The notes under the pieces are model-generated. The model was not told where the DNA came from. It did not search any database and worked only from the letters and a program-made list of their open reading frames with translations. A stretch of 64,000 bases of DNA from Aradus depressus (Eukaryota > Arthropoda > Insecta > Hemiptera > Aradidae), in contig OY759225.1 in the NCBI GenBank assembly GCA_963662175.1, positions 10,427,107 through 10,491,106 of the forward strand, written 5' to 3'. How positions within the stretch are numbered: the first letter of the stretch is position 1; the number at the start of each line of letters is the position of its first letter. Of this stretch, positions 1-12,300 are shown piece by piece. Made by a program: the position numbers and the translations under genes.

Positions 1-1172
1 ATAGTCAATAGTTGCATAGGCCAAATGTGTTATAATTTCAAATGTGTAAAGTCAGTAATACATAAAAACAGTAATGGTGAAAGAAACCCTTAATTCTATA
101 GGCGGGCTAGGGAGACCCGGATCAGGTAGAAGGAGCTTATCCCATTTTGCCTCCGTCAAGAAAGAAGCTGACAGGATGCAATAAAAGAAGGCACCAACAG
201 TCACCTGGAGGAATATTTATATAGCTTTTACAACCAGGATTTTACAATCTGGCTACAGTCAGGTACCAGATTGGAGCTCCAAGCCCGTTGTTAGTGGCCC
301 ATAAAGCTATCTGGACTGCCAAAGTAAATCTCACAAGGACAAATTAAAGGAGACACCGCGAAGTTCCCCTGAATGACAGAGAAGAAAGGAGAAGAAAGAA
401 GGAGAAGAGTAGGGGAAACTGGTAGAAAGTGGGGGAAGATGGCAGTCCGAGTTCAAAGTGAGGGCTCAAGTTCTGGTCAGTTCCAGTCGAGACCCACCAG
501 TGTCAGTTACAGTCGAGATCCACCAGTGTCAGTTCCAGTCGAGACCCACCAGTGTCAGTTACAGTCGAGATCCACCAGTGGAAGTGGACACTTCACTTTC
601 CTGGACCAGTGGAAGCCTTCAGCTCCAGTCGAGATGAGCCGTTGATGCCTAGACCTTGAGGAGGAACTCAGCCAGCCGACAGCCCTCTTTCTACCCTCTG
701 GCCATCGCAGACCTCCCTGGCCTCCAATCATCAGTTATCGTCTCCAGCCCCGTCTCTCTACAGTTTTCAGTAGTAATAAGGTTAATATTTTATGTTATAT
801 TTTTTTTTATTCTTAATTATTAATTTTTTTGATTTGATTTGTAATTATACTCTTTTAAATATGAGTTTCTAATTTTTCAGTAGTTTGTTTCCCATGCCAT
901 CACAAGTCAATATTGATTTAAGAATTTGGTTTTTCAAAACTCTTTTCGCTGAACGAATCCTTTCGCCTTTGGTTATAGAAATCCAATTCGTATATTCAAA
1001 TCAGTAAATTTAAATGATCGTCTATTACCTAAGCGATCTGGCATCCTATGGACATTTTAAATTAGTAAAGACACAGCAGTTTTATAGAAAATCTCCGCAA
1101 TTTCGATTAAAGTAAATTCAAAATACCACATTTTATATATTAAAACCGAGACGCGCAACAACCAATATTACA
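1..1172 (+). repeat. 5' LTR of element 1 (start outside window)
   Basis: Matches 4700-5871 base for base apart from scattered substitutions, including a few near the 3' end (around 1149 and 1160-1165). The first roughly 60 bp of the LTR should lie left of base 1. A candidate primer site begins TGGCAACCCC at 1176, three bases after the LTR end, but it fits no tRNA 3' end that I can name with confidence. Confidence 0.85.
484..587 (+). repeat. 26-bp tandem repeat inside LTR 1
   Basis: Four head-to-tail units of 26 bp, built on CAGTCGAGA(C/T)CCACCAG, alternate between two slightly different versions. The array is repeated at 5183-5286 in the 3' LTR. It creates a repetitive 90-residue open frame in each LTR, which I consider a by-product. 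Confidence 0.85.
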
Positions 1173-1370
1173 AATTGGCAACCCCTTGTGGAGATTTTGG
1201 TAAAATCATTATATCAGCAAGAGAGGAAAGGCGAAATTTTTAAACCAAAATTGACTTGGGGAGCTGGGAACAAATTTGATTTGATATTTTACATTTATTA
1301 ATTTTTTAAATTTAATTTACATTTTATATAGTTAGATATTTTTTTCTGAAATTTTATATAGTTTTTAAAT

Positions 1371-2372
1371 ATGGATAAACAATTAGTTTTTGAGGATATT
1401 GACCAATCTGAGGAAGCAAGTGTCGAAAGTGGGGTAGAAAGTTTAAATATTCCGGTGTCGGCAGGGACAAGGTCACACAAAATAAATGTTATAAACGAGG
1501 GACAAGAAACCAAAGATTCTGATATGGAAAGAATGTTCGAGAAATTATTAAAGGAAATGAAAACACAAAGTGCACATTTAGGGTCACAAATAGCTGATTT
1601 AAGAAGTGATATGGGAAATTTAGAAAAAAATTTAGAAAGTAAAATAGAGTCACACTATGCTAATTTAGGAAGTAAAATAGATAAATTCGGCGAGCGAATG
1701 GATAATAGAAGTAGGGAATTGGTTGATATGAGAAAAAATATATTTAGAAGTGACAATGGGATAGAGCAGATAGAGGTCCTAAGTAATGTAGAAACTGTTG
1801 AAAATAATAATAAAAAGGAACAGGTTCAAATTTTAAAATTAGAAACAGAAACAACCTTGGAAATCTTAGTTGAGGAAGTTAAAGTAATCAGGGATTTAGA
1901 TATAGACGTGAAGGAGAATAAAGTTGTTTCTGAAATAGATTCTAGAATTAATTTAGAAGGTCATAAGGCCGATTTAGAAATAGGAAAGAAAGTTCCGAAT
2001 CAAACGAAAATGGTGAGGAAATTGTTATCAATGGAGGAAATAATTATGAATAAGCATTTAAGAAAAGTTAATTTAGAAATAAGTGAATGTGCGTGTGTAA
2101 ATGTTTTAATGAATGTTTGGAAAAATGACAATACTGATATGTTACAAAAGACAATTTATAATTTAGAGGAAATATTGATAGTAGCAAACGGACAAACGGG
2201 ACTGAAAAATTTTAAAAGAAAAGGGAATGGACAATTAGAAGAAACAATGACAGAAAGACAACAACAGATTATACTTCTAAAGGGAAAGGGGATTTTCAAA
2301 GACATTGTACGTCGGGGTATCCGCAAAAAGGAAATAATTAATTTTAGGCTTTGCAACCAGAAGTTGTATTAG
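1371..2372 (+). CDS. Gag-like coiled-coil ORF of LTR element 1
   Basis: A 333-residue open frame begins about 200 bp downstream of the 5' LTR, where gag is expected. The N-terminal 45 residues are acidic. Residues about 55-115 form a heptad-rich coiled coil with repeated LGS/LES and KI/EKNL segments. The C-terminal third is basic. There is no canonical CCHC zinc knuckle and no pol frame follows. It resembles in position and coiled-coil character the ORF at 15105-16304, although the two are not close in sequence. It is probably a decayed or specialised Gag that could assemble into particles made by a helper element (inference). Confidence 0.55.
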   Translation: MDKQLVFEDIDQSEEASVESGVESLNIPVSAGTRSHKINVINEGQETKDSDMERMFEKLLKEMKTQSAHLGSQIADLRSDMGNLEKNLESKIESHYANLGSKIDKFGERMDNRSRELVDMRKNIFRSDNGIEQIEVLSNVETVENNNKKEQVQILKLETETTLEILVEEVKVIRDLDIDVKENKVVSEIDSRINLEGHKADLEIGKKVPNQTKMVRKLLSMEEIIMNKHLRKVNLEISECACVNVLMNVWKNDNTDMLQKTIYNLEEILIVANGQTGLKNFKRKGNGQLEETMTERQQQIILLKGKGIFKDIVRRGIRKKEIINFRLCNQKLY

Positions 2373-2399
2373 CCAAATTTTATAGTAAATATCCTTTTA

Positions 2400-4638
2400 T
2401 GAAACTCGAATGAGTTATAAACACGACAGACAGACTTACAAAACAAAATTTAAAAAGAGAATTAAGAGACAAAGATTTAGACAGAAAACAACAGAAGACT
2501 TTGAATAAATGAATATGTGGAGTAAATAGTTGAATGAAAGTGAGAATTATTTTTGGTGAGAGTGAAATTTATAAATGTTATTTTTGAAAACTGGATTTAT
2601 TTGAAAATTATATGTAATTTTTTTATTGGAGTTAGTTTGAATTTTATAAGTTGCATGGAAGTTTGTGTTGATTGAGGCTTTGGAAGTGAGTTAATTTTTT
2701 TTAGTAATTTTAGAAATATAAACGTGATTCATTTTAGATTTGGGAAGTTTTTCTTTTTGGTTGGTTGATTTTTTTTGAGAAGAATTTTTATGCGTTAGAT
2801 TAATTGATAATATTTTTGAACAATTGGAATTATTTGAAATTTTATGTATTGAATTTAATTATAGATTGATTGAGACTTTGGAAGTAAACTAAATAGCCAG
2901 TTAATTTTTTAGTATTTTTGGATATAGAATTGATTTATTACGGAAGTTTTTTTTTTGTTTTGAGAATATATTTGTATGAATGAGGTTTATTGATAACATT
3001 TTGAACGGATGAGAAGAGTTAATTGAATTTTGATATATAATATTTATGCGTTTTTTTTTTTAATTATATGGTGGTGGTTCTTTGATTAGTTAGTATTATT
3101 AAGAGTTTGAAAAGAAATATTTATGAAGTTCGTTTAATTTTGTTTATGGACCAGTTTGAATTATTTATACAGATTTTGAAGAAGTAAGAAAGTTTTTTTT
3201 TAATAAGTGATTGATATATTTGATTTTTTATATGGGTAAATTTTTAAATAAGAAGTAATTGAGAAAAGTTAAGAGTTAAAATAAGAAGATTTTTTTTAAA
3301 TGATAAAAGGAGAAAATAATTAAGAAGTATTATTGGTTGAGACACAATATTGTTTAAGAATTTAAAGGGGAAGAAAGGAATTTGAAAATTTTACGATGGG
3401 AAATTATATTTAGAATTTTTTTGGATAACTATAAATTTTGTTTTTTTGATAGGAAGATGATTCTGGTCGTTTTTTTTTGGTAAAATCATTTTAAGATAGA
3501 AAATGACAAGTTTAAATAGGGTAAGGTATGAAAGAAAGGAATAAAATGCGCAGTATAAAAGATGTTATAAATAATTTCATCCAAGATCGATTCATAAAAG
3601 AGCAGAAAATAATAATAAAGAATAATTAGAAAAGTAAATAGGGATGTTTTTTTTTTGTTTGTATGTGACGTTAGTAAAACTTCGCGGAGAATTAATATGG
3701 AGAAAAGTTATTATGTGAAAATGGGTTATTTGTATAAGAGTATATAGATGAGAATTTTATTTATTATGAGATTGCCTACCCAGAGAAAGGAGGAATCTAT
3801 CTGTACTACGACGATATAATTATGAGATGGCCTACCCAAGGAAGGGAGGATCCATGAAATCTACGACGATATAAAGTAATAATATGTGTTAGAAAATGAG
3901 ATATTTTTTTTTGAGTATATGAGATTATTTTTTGATGTTAAGAGAAATAAAGAATAGGTAGGGAATGGGTGAAGACCTGAGTAGCGTCACATATGTATAA
4001 TAAGAAACATGTAATTAAAAAGGGGGGATATATTGAATAAATAAGAAAATAAGATGGATTTTTGATTGCTCAAATGTAGATGATAGGGTGAAATATTTAT
4101 AAAATGAGACCATAGAACGAAAGTTTTGAATTTAGAAGGCAACCCGTTTTGTTTTGTGTCATTGATAAGAAACAAAGAAAACATTTTCAAGTCGACCTAG
4201 ATTTTTTTGAGAAATTTAAGTATTAAAGTGTTATTAAGTGAATTGGTTATCCATATTGTAGAGAAGATTAGTTATGTTTTTTTTTTGGCATAGAATAATT
4301 CAATTACTGTAAAATAAGAAGAAAGGACGAAAATTATGTAAAATAAATATTGAAGTTTTTGTACCCATAGAAAAAATTAATAACTTGTTTTTTTATATTA
4401 ATTATAAATTTCTTGTAAATATATATTATTCAAACCCTAGTTAGTAAGTTCTGTTTTTTTTTTGAAATTTGTGGACAGTTTAAGAATAAAGGAGATGATT
4501 TTTTTTTGTTAATTAGAGATTTTAGAGATAAGTTGTTTAAATACTAGTTTTTTTTGTATACAATTTCTTTGTATAATTGTTGTATGTAGGAGTAAAATTG
4601 TCCTACGTACAATTTTGGTAAAACCAGAAGAGGGTAAA
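2400..4638 (+). other. Non-coding interior of LTR element 1
   Basis: T- and A-rich sequence with many short T runs and no long ORF or pol-like motif. A purine-rich stretch around 4627-4638 (AAGAGGGTAAA) directly precedes TGTAGTG and may be the polypurine tract before the 3' LTR. Confidence 0.5.
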
Positions 4639-5871
4639 TGTAGTGTAATGGATTTGCGACTAGGTCAAATATATTGTAGAATGTATTTTTAAATGTAATA
4701 TAGTCAATAGTTGCATAGGCCAAATGTGTTATAATTTCAAATGTGTAAAGTCAGTAATACATAAAAACAGTAATGGTGAAAGAAACCCTTAATTCTATAG
4801 GCGGGCTAGGGAGACCCGGATCAGGTAGAAGGAGCTTATCCCATTTTGCCTCCGTCAAGAAAGAAGCTGACAGGATGCAATAAAAGAAGGCACCAACAGT
4901 CACCTGGAGGAATATTTATATAGCTTTTACAACCAGGATTTTACAATCTGGCTACAGTCAGGTACCAGATTGGAGCTCCAAGCCCGTTGTTAGTGGCCCA
5001 TAAAGCTATCTGGACTGCCAAAGTAAAGCTCACAAGGACAAATTAAAGGAGACACCGCGAAGTTCCCCTGAATGACAGAGAAGAAAGGAGAAGAAAGAAG
5101 GAGAAGAGTAGGGGAAACTGGTAGAAAGTGGGGGAAGATGGCAGTCCGAGTTCAAAGTGAGGGCTCAAGTTCTGGTCAGTTCCAGTCGAGACCCACCAGT
5201 GTCAGTTACAGTCGAGATCCACCAGTGTCAGTTCCAGTCGAGACCCACCAGTGTCAGTTACAGTCGAGATCCACCAGTGGAAGTGGACACTTCACTTTCC
5301 TGGACCAGTGGAAGCCTTCAGCTCCAGTCGAGATGAGCCGTTGATGCCTAGACCTTGAGGAGGAACTCAGCCAGCCGACAGCCCTCTTTCTACCCTCTGG
5401 CCATCGCAGACCTCCCTGGCCTCCAATCATCAGTTATCGTCTCCAGCCCCGTCTCTCTACAGTTTTCAGTAGTAATAAGGTTAATATTTTATGTTATATT
5501 TTTTTTTATTCTTAATTATTAATTTTTTTGATTTGATTTGTAATTATACTCTTTTAAATATGAGTTTCTAATTTTTCAGTAGTTTGTTTCCCATGCCATC
5601 ACAAGTCAATATTGATTTAAGAATTTGGTTTTTCAAAACTCTTTTCGCTGAACGAATCCTTTCGCCTTTGGTTATAGAAATCCAATTCGTATATTCAAAT
5701 CAGTAAATTTAAATGATCGTCTATTACCTAAGCGATCTGGCATCCTATGGACATTTTAAATTAGTAAAGACACAGCAGTTTTATAGAAAATCTCCGCAAT
5801 TTCGATTAAAGTAAATTCAAAATACCACATTTTATATATTAAAACCGCGACGCGCAACTATAAATATTACA
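4639..5871 (+). repeat. 3' LTR of element 1
   Basis: The interval 4700-5871 is the copy of 1-1172. The start is placed at the TG of 4639-4640, directly after a purine-rich tract, giving a TG...CA LTR of about 1233 bp. The exact 5' boundary is inferred, because the matching 5' LTR part lies outside the window. Confidence 0.75.
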
Positions 5872-6154
5872 GTTGATTTAGCAAATGAATAAAAATAAAA
5901 ATAAAATTGTATCTCATTTTTATTATACTTTATATTTGTTCTTATTCCATATCTCTAAATTATTTTCAATTAATTTTTTGATTTAATTTGGTTGTTTCTT
6001 TTAGTCAGTGCTTTGACCGCTTAATTTTGAATCTTCGTGGGTAATTCTGTCTTTTTATTGCAATGTTTAAGAATTATATATATTTTTGATTTGTAAATTA
6101 TTGTAATTAATATGTACAGAAATGTAAAAATTGAAAAAAAATAAATAAACTTAC

Positions 6155-6336
6155 GGGTTTAGGATCGTAAACACACTGCCTGAAGCTGGAGCTGGCAGTT
6201 CTTCGTAAATGTCTACCTTGATTGTTACACTGGATAGTTACGTTCTCTTTAAATGGAACAAGCTTAGATTCTTTGTTCAGTCTGACTACTGTTAAACCTT
6301 CATTTTTATTTTCTCCCAAAGATACACACTGAGCAT
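6155..6336 (-). CDS. uif: uif exon 20 of those visible: divergent sushi-like module
   Basis: The acceptor is TTTTACAG|ATG and the donor CCC|GTAAGT. The exon enters in phase 1, completing a Tyr codon, and leaves in phase 0. It encodes 60 residues starting [10 protein letters not shown], with Cys near both ends, an NVT site and a basic stretch. Only three cysteines are obvious, so the sushi assignment is weak. The next exon must lie left of the LTR element and outside the window. Confidence 0.7.
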
Positions 6337-9332
6337 CTGTAAAATATACATTTTTTTCATTATAAAAACACATATTAACACTGAAAAGCTGCACGAAACT
6401 TTCTCAAAGAGGTATCGATGGAAATTCTTAACAGCCTTAACAATGGAACAATTCAAGTTGTCTCATAAGTATAGAGGAAGTTGTGTAATCGAACTTTCAG
6501 TGCGCAGTTTTCATCGGGAAAACATCACGAAATTTTATACATGTATCCAGTACCCTCCAACGACGTCATCTATTGATTTTCAGCCAAATTTGCCAAACGG
6601 AAGGAGGGGATTAGTGTGGAGGTTTAACATTAATAACTTCTAATAACTGCCGATAGAATGAATGTATCGATACGCAATTTTATACGTGATTTCGAAACTA
6701 CATAAAAACGAAATTCTTAATTTTCTGCGGAATCAGCAGAAGGGAAGGAGGAGGTTCAGGAGAGGGTGCTCAATTCAAAAACGCTAATAACTGCTGATGT
6801 AATGAATTTATCGAAACAACACTTGAGTATATGTGTGTGGTGAAGATGTGTTTGTGTGTGGTGACCAGAAAGGTTAGCCAAATACTGAGTTTTTATTTAC
6901 ACGACAGAACCTTGAATTCATTCTGTATATTATGCAAAGTTAACTGATAAAATTGATAACTTACATTGACATTCAGGTACAGTTCCGTTCCAAGCTCCAC
7001 CAGAGGTACACAAAAGTGAGGCAGAACCTACCATCACATATCCAAATTGACATTGAAAACTGACCAAATCTCCAAAATTGTACTGTTCCTATTTCAAAAA
7101 AAAAAAAAAAATTTTAAAAAACAAATTCATGATTATTTAAAACAATTTATTAGATAAAGATGTTTCATGTACAAACACTTATTTGGCCTTTCGGTCTCTC
7201 AAATATATACTTATATATACATATATAAATATTTTTTTTTTCCTTTTCTCTACTTAATATTAATGTTTTGATGTTGCTGTTGGTTATGTGAATGAATAAA
7301 AAAAAATTGGGCGCAATTTAAATTCCGAAATTGATTCGAAATAACTACTTATTCTTGTTTTTATAGTTTTGAAAATGCCCAAATAGGCAAAAAATTACCT
7401 GATTAAAAATATATATATTTGTGTGAACAAAAGGCTTAATAAGTGTTGTATTTCAAGCAACTTTATCTAGTTAATTTAGTTGAACTTGAAAGAAATAAAA
7501 CTTGTTTATTTATGGTATTGTCTAATTTCACCAACTATATTTACCATTTCTACCATCCTCTGAGTCTTATCGCTTATGCTTTTGGCTGAGGATGGCAGAA
7601 ATACCGAAAGTACTCCCATGTAAATATAGTTGGTGAAATTAGACAATACCATAAATAAACAAGTTTTATTTCTTTCAAGTTCATTTGAATTATTTCACAA
7701 TATCTCTGCAATAATGTCAGTTTTCATAGTTAATTTAGAACTGGTCTCAAATGAAGGACGTATTTCTTTCAATTTAGTAACATTTATTTCAAGATTAAAA
7801 ATAAAAACACTAATCAAAAACATACTTTAGTTGATAGGATCATTCCATTTTCTGGCTGATCGAGGGAAGAACACATGACAGGAACACAGGTCTTATTTCT
7901 TTGAAAGATGTCACCATCTCTTTCACCAGACTCTGAACCGTCGACCAGGAAACCACCAGTGCCATTTTTAGTGTACAATTCGTAACCAACGTTGCAAACA
8001 CATGAATAATTTCCAGGACTGAAAAAAAAAACAAAAAAAAAAAAAAAAAAACTCTTTTTAAAATTAGTGTTGGCCAAAGAGCAAAGTGCCATAAATCCAG
8101 TAAAAATCTGTTATTTTCCAGAGATTGCACTCACCAATAAGACGGTTTAATTGTTGGTTAATTCCGGCATTTCTTCCAGAGGTGTCTTCTTATTTTTTCC
8201 AATATTTCGGGACTCTTACAAGTCCCTTCTTCCGGTCACTGTGAACGGATCACTATTCGTTCATAGTGACTGGAAGAAGGGATTTGTAAGAGTACCGAAA
8301 TATTGTCGGAAAAAATAAGAAGACACCTCTAGAAGAAATTCCGGGATTAACCAACAATGGAACATCCCAGAGAAGGTTAAGAAACACAATAAGGATTGTC
8401 AAAAAATAACAGATAACGAAAAAAAATTTTGAAAAAATATCCCATAGTCTGATTTTTGGCAAAAGAACAGATGGCTGATAGAGGCATAGCAAAAAGCCAT
8501 AAATCCTGAAAAAATCTGTTATTTTTCGGATACAAAAACACTGTGTATTTACCAGTAAGAAAGTTCGAGTCAAAATATAAAAATTAATAAAAAAAGGTCG
8601 TCGGTGAATCACCGACTATCTACTTCCCCGAGTTATGTTTTCACTGACTCTTCAAAACCAATCGACCATTTTGACTAAAAATCAACAGTTGACACATACT
8701 AAATTTGGTATCGATACATTAATTAAATCGGCAGTTATTAAGTTATTTGAGTGCCTTCTTCTCTGGCCCCCCTTCCTTTCGACCGATTTCGCGGAAAATT
8801 AATAGGTGTCATCCTCATGGAGTTTTGTATTTAATTATAACATTTCACGGTGATACATCCATTATTGGGATTTTTTATATTGGGAATTTTGAGTTGAACC
8901 TGCTCTGAAACTCGCTCCCTTCCGATTGATTCCGCTGAAAATTAATAGGTGTCGTCCATGAAGGACTTTCAATTTACATATTTAATTTTGTGCTAACATA
9001 TTCGGCAATAATATATAACGGCAATTATTAGAGTTTTTTTTATGTAAAGCCTCTCCCCTAATCCCCCTTCCCTATGTCCGATTTGGCGCAAATTAATAGA
9101 TGTTGTTCTTTGAAAGTTCTGGATACATATATGAAATTTCGTGTCGACACAGTCATTCTATCGGGAGTTATCGTGTTCATAGACATACAGATTTTTGTTT
9201 TCACATATAGAATCAGGAGGTCGAGAAACATAAGATTCCGCTAAAACTCCACAACGAAATTCCGACCGATTACATAACATCCCCCATACTTCATATAGCT
9301 GGGGACAATCTCTCTCTCTCTCTCTCTCTCTA

Positions 9333-9371
<39 letters not shown>

Positions 9372-12300
9372 TTTTTTATTTTTATTTTTTTTTCTTACCT
9401 GTTGATACATTTCTGATCACACCCACCATTGTTCACAGAGCATTCATTGATATCGACACACTCCAGCCTTGTACATCCCATTACTTCTAATCGTAGACAG
9501 GGAGCAACCACATAGTCCTGAAAAACAATTTTATTAATATAAGTCGAAAATAATGAAAATTGCAAACACTAGTTAGTAAAACAAAGAGAATAGATACTAA
9601 TATATTTGACATTATTCTCCCATTAATATTCTGAGTCCTAAATTTTGCATAACCTAAGTTCGCTTAACGTACCATCCGAAGGACGGTGTGCTCAAGATTT
9701 TTTTGACGTGAAAACGTCTATTCGCTCGTTAAGCACAGTGATAGCAGGTCAAATTTTCTTGTGTTACAAAATGCCGTCAGATTTCAATCTATAATAACTA
9801 CGAGACTAATAATGCGATAACAACGGTTGAGGTCACAATGTATAGAGCATGTCTGTACGTGTTTGTTGTGCAGTGTTTGTTTTACCTGTGACGTTATCGG
9901 GCTAGTGTGGGCGCCGACGGATGATTGTTGCGAATTAGTGTTGTGTAAAATTAGAAATTAGTGTAGCGTGATAACGCGATTCGGGTCTCATTGTAAAGAG
10001 CTTGAGGAGCACTACTAGGACTCAAAGTGAAACAATAAACATATTCGCCGAAATATATGTAAAAATCTGTATTAAATTGAAAATTGAAAAAAAAATTAAA
10101 GATGTCTCATATGAATCGTAAATATGCGCGGAATTATAGAAAACGCAAATCAGAGGAAAGCTCGCATCAAAAGGAATTTAAAAAGTCTAGTGCCGAGCAA
10201 ATGCAAGAGCTACGGCAGCATCGAAAAGAAAATGAAAAATGATTTTATCCCGACGTTTTCACGGAAAATCTATGGCGTGGACCTTGACTACGCCTTAATG
10301 TTTTTTACCTACAAGATAAAATTGGCAAAAGGCGGGGTTTCGGACTTAAGTCAAAGTATATTGTTATAGATTCAAAATGTCCTCACACAACCTAACAAAA
10401 GTGAATACAATAATTCGATATTTTACGATACAAAGTAATAGAATATTAAATATAATATGTAGTACATATATATAATAATAATAAAATACCTGTATTTTAA
10501 ATTTGATATATTGGGCTTCGATTGGAACAGGGAGATTGAGGACAGAGAGATTAGGTCCGATGATCCTAAATTCAACAGGAGTTCCATCGGGGTTAGTGTA
10601 GTCTTTCATTATATCAGTTAGATTATTGGTGTACTGTAACAAAAACAATAAAACATAATAAAAACAAATATTTTATAAAATTGAAATAATTAACATAAAT
10701 AAGAGCATTAAATCTATGAAAAGCTACTATGATTTGAGCTAGATAACAAACTAATCATCAACAGCTATGTACTTCCTCAGTACGAAATAATCAATTAAGT
10801 TTCCGCTTTCCCTCTAAAACTAATCGTCTGTTTGGGGTAATAATCAATAGTTGACATAGGAGCTTCTGATTCCTCATATTAAATTTTGTGTCGATATATT
10901 CATTACATCGGCAGTTATTAGGGTATTTAGAGTCGAGCCCCCCTTCTCTGATTTCCCACGTCCCTTTGGCTAATTCTACTGAAAATTATTAGGTGTCTTG
11001 CTAGTGGAAATTTGAATTTAAATATGAAATTTCCTGTCGCTATACTTATTAAATTGACAGTTATTAGAGTTTTTTAAGTAAGCTCCTCTCACACCCAAAT
11101 TCTCCCCTTCCTTTATTAAATTATCCTCTTTGTGAAACACTTCATGTGCTGGTTTCAGAAATATATATATTTTCTTGAATGTTTAAATAAATTTGTCTTA
11201 CCTGAATCCTGATGGCCGAAGAGAATGCCAATGTTCCGTCAGGCCGCGGTGTACTTTGAGTTCTGAAGCCTCGGATCACTGTGGGAGCTCTTAGGTCAAG
11301 AAGGACCCAGTTACCGCCTGGCTCCAGGCTGGTGCCGCACCATCCTTGGCGGGTGTTCAGACGAACCATCTGTCCCCAAATACAAAGTAGGTTAAACAGA
11401 AAACATGACAGATGTAGGAAAAAGAAACATGTTAATTATACAGATAAATGGTAAATATACGGAAAAAACTATATATAAGCTATTCCAGTATAGAAAAAAA
11501 AAATTCCAAGTTGACCTTTTTTCAAGTTAAAAAACAATACTTGCTTACAGTTTCTGTTTTCTATTAATGCCCTTTAAAATGGTATCAAAAACTAAAGACA
11601 CGAAGTCACATTTCCACGTGAGTTACCAATTTTTCCACTATCAATAAACAGTATTGATTTCGAACACAAACATTTTGATTCAGAATGAGAAGTGGGTACT
11701 TTTCCAGAATTTACGAGCCACTTAAATTCTTTTATAGAAATTTTTTTTTACACATCGACGCTACATAGATACAGCCTGATTGCGGTATGTTTTAAATATT
11801 AGCAGGTCACTGTGACTTTAGCTCTAAGTTCTTCTTTAAGAGTAAGAACAACCCGAACTATTCGAGACGGCAGAACATGAACGGGAATTTGGGAGTGGTC
11901 TACGGACAGCTGACGACGGAAACAGACTACCCGATGTTCAACCGATTCGTCGGCTTCTGACGCGATCAGAAGAGGGCACTGTAAGATGAGCTGGAGATCA
12001 CGATGTTGCTTTATAAAGCCACACCCTCCTTGAAAACTAAATAAACAAAAAGGATCTTTTAGTGAAGCAGGTCTCAGTGTTTTCACATATACCAAGAGAA
12101 CCTTTGCTTACTAAAAGGAACAATGGGAATTCTTTCCAATAAATCTCTTGTAAAAATGACTTTAAAAGAGGACAGAGAGGAATACTTACATCTTTGGTAT
12201 ATCCGTCCTCGAGGTCAGAGACCGTTATAGCCTCGTCAGGGATCCCGCCGGTTGTCAGTCCAAGATCCCCGACCGGCCGACACTCCATACTGCCAACAAA

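Larger units (their letters stand above)
1..5871 (+). mobile_element. Non-autonomous LTR retrotransposon 1 (5' LTR cut by window edge)
   Basis: Two direct repeats of at least 1172 bp (1-1172 and 4700-5871, constant offset 4699, few substitutions) flank an internal region of about 3.5 kb. The only substantial ORF inside is a coiled-coil gag-like frame at 1371-2372. I see no protease, reverse transcriptase, RNase H or integrase motif. The rest of the interior (2400-4638) is T-rich and non-coding. Both LTR copies end in ATTACA. The near identity of the LTRs implies a fairly recent insertion. It was probably mobilised in trans by a Gypsy-type element, which is inferred from layout only. It lies beyond the last visible exon of the uif-like gene, probably in its next intron. 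Confidence 0.85.

Noticed and set aside
373..645. 90-codon ORF duplicated at 5072-5344
   Set aside because: It lies wholly in the LTR and its repetitive part is just the 26-bp tandem array read in frame.
1176..1193. tRNA-Lys primer site for LTR element 1
   Set aside because: Starts TGGC but matches the element 2 site at only about 8 of 18 positions; the tRNA identity is left open.
11799..12095. 98-codon minus ORF as an extra uif exon
   Set aside because: The exon 14 to exon 15 junction is in phase and gives a continuous discoidin domain. Splicing this piece in from its best acceptor meets a stop after 12 codons.
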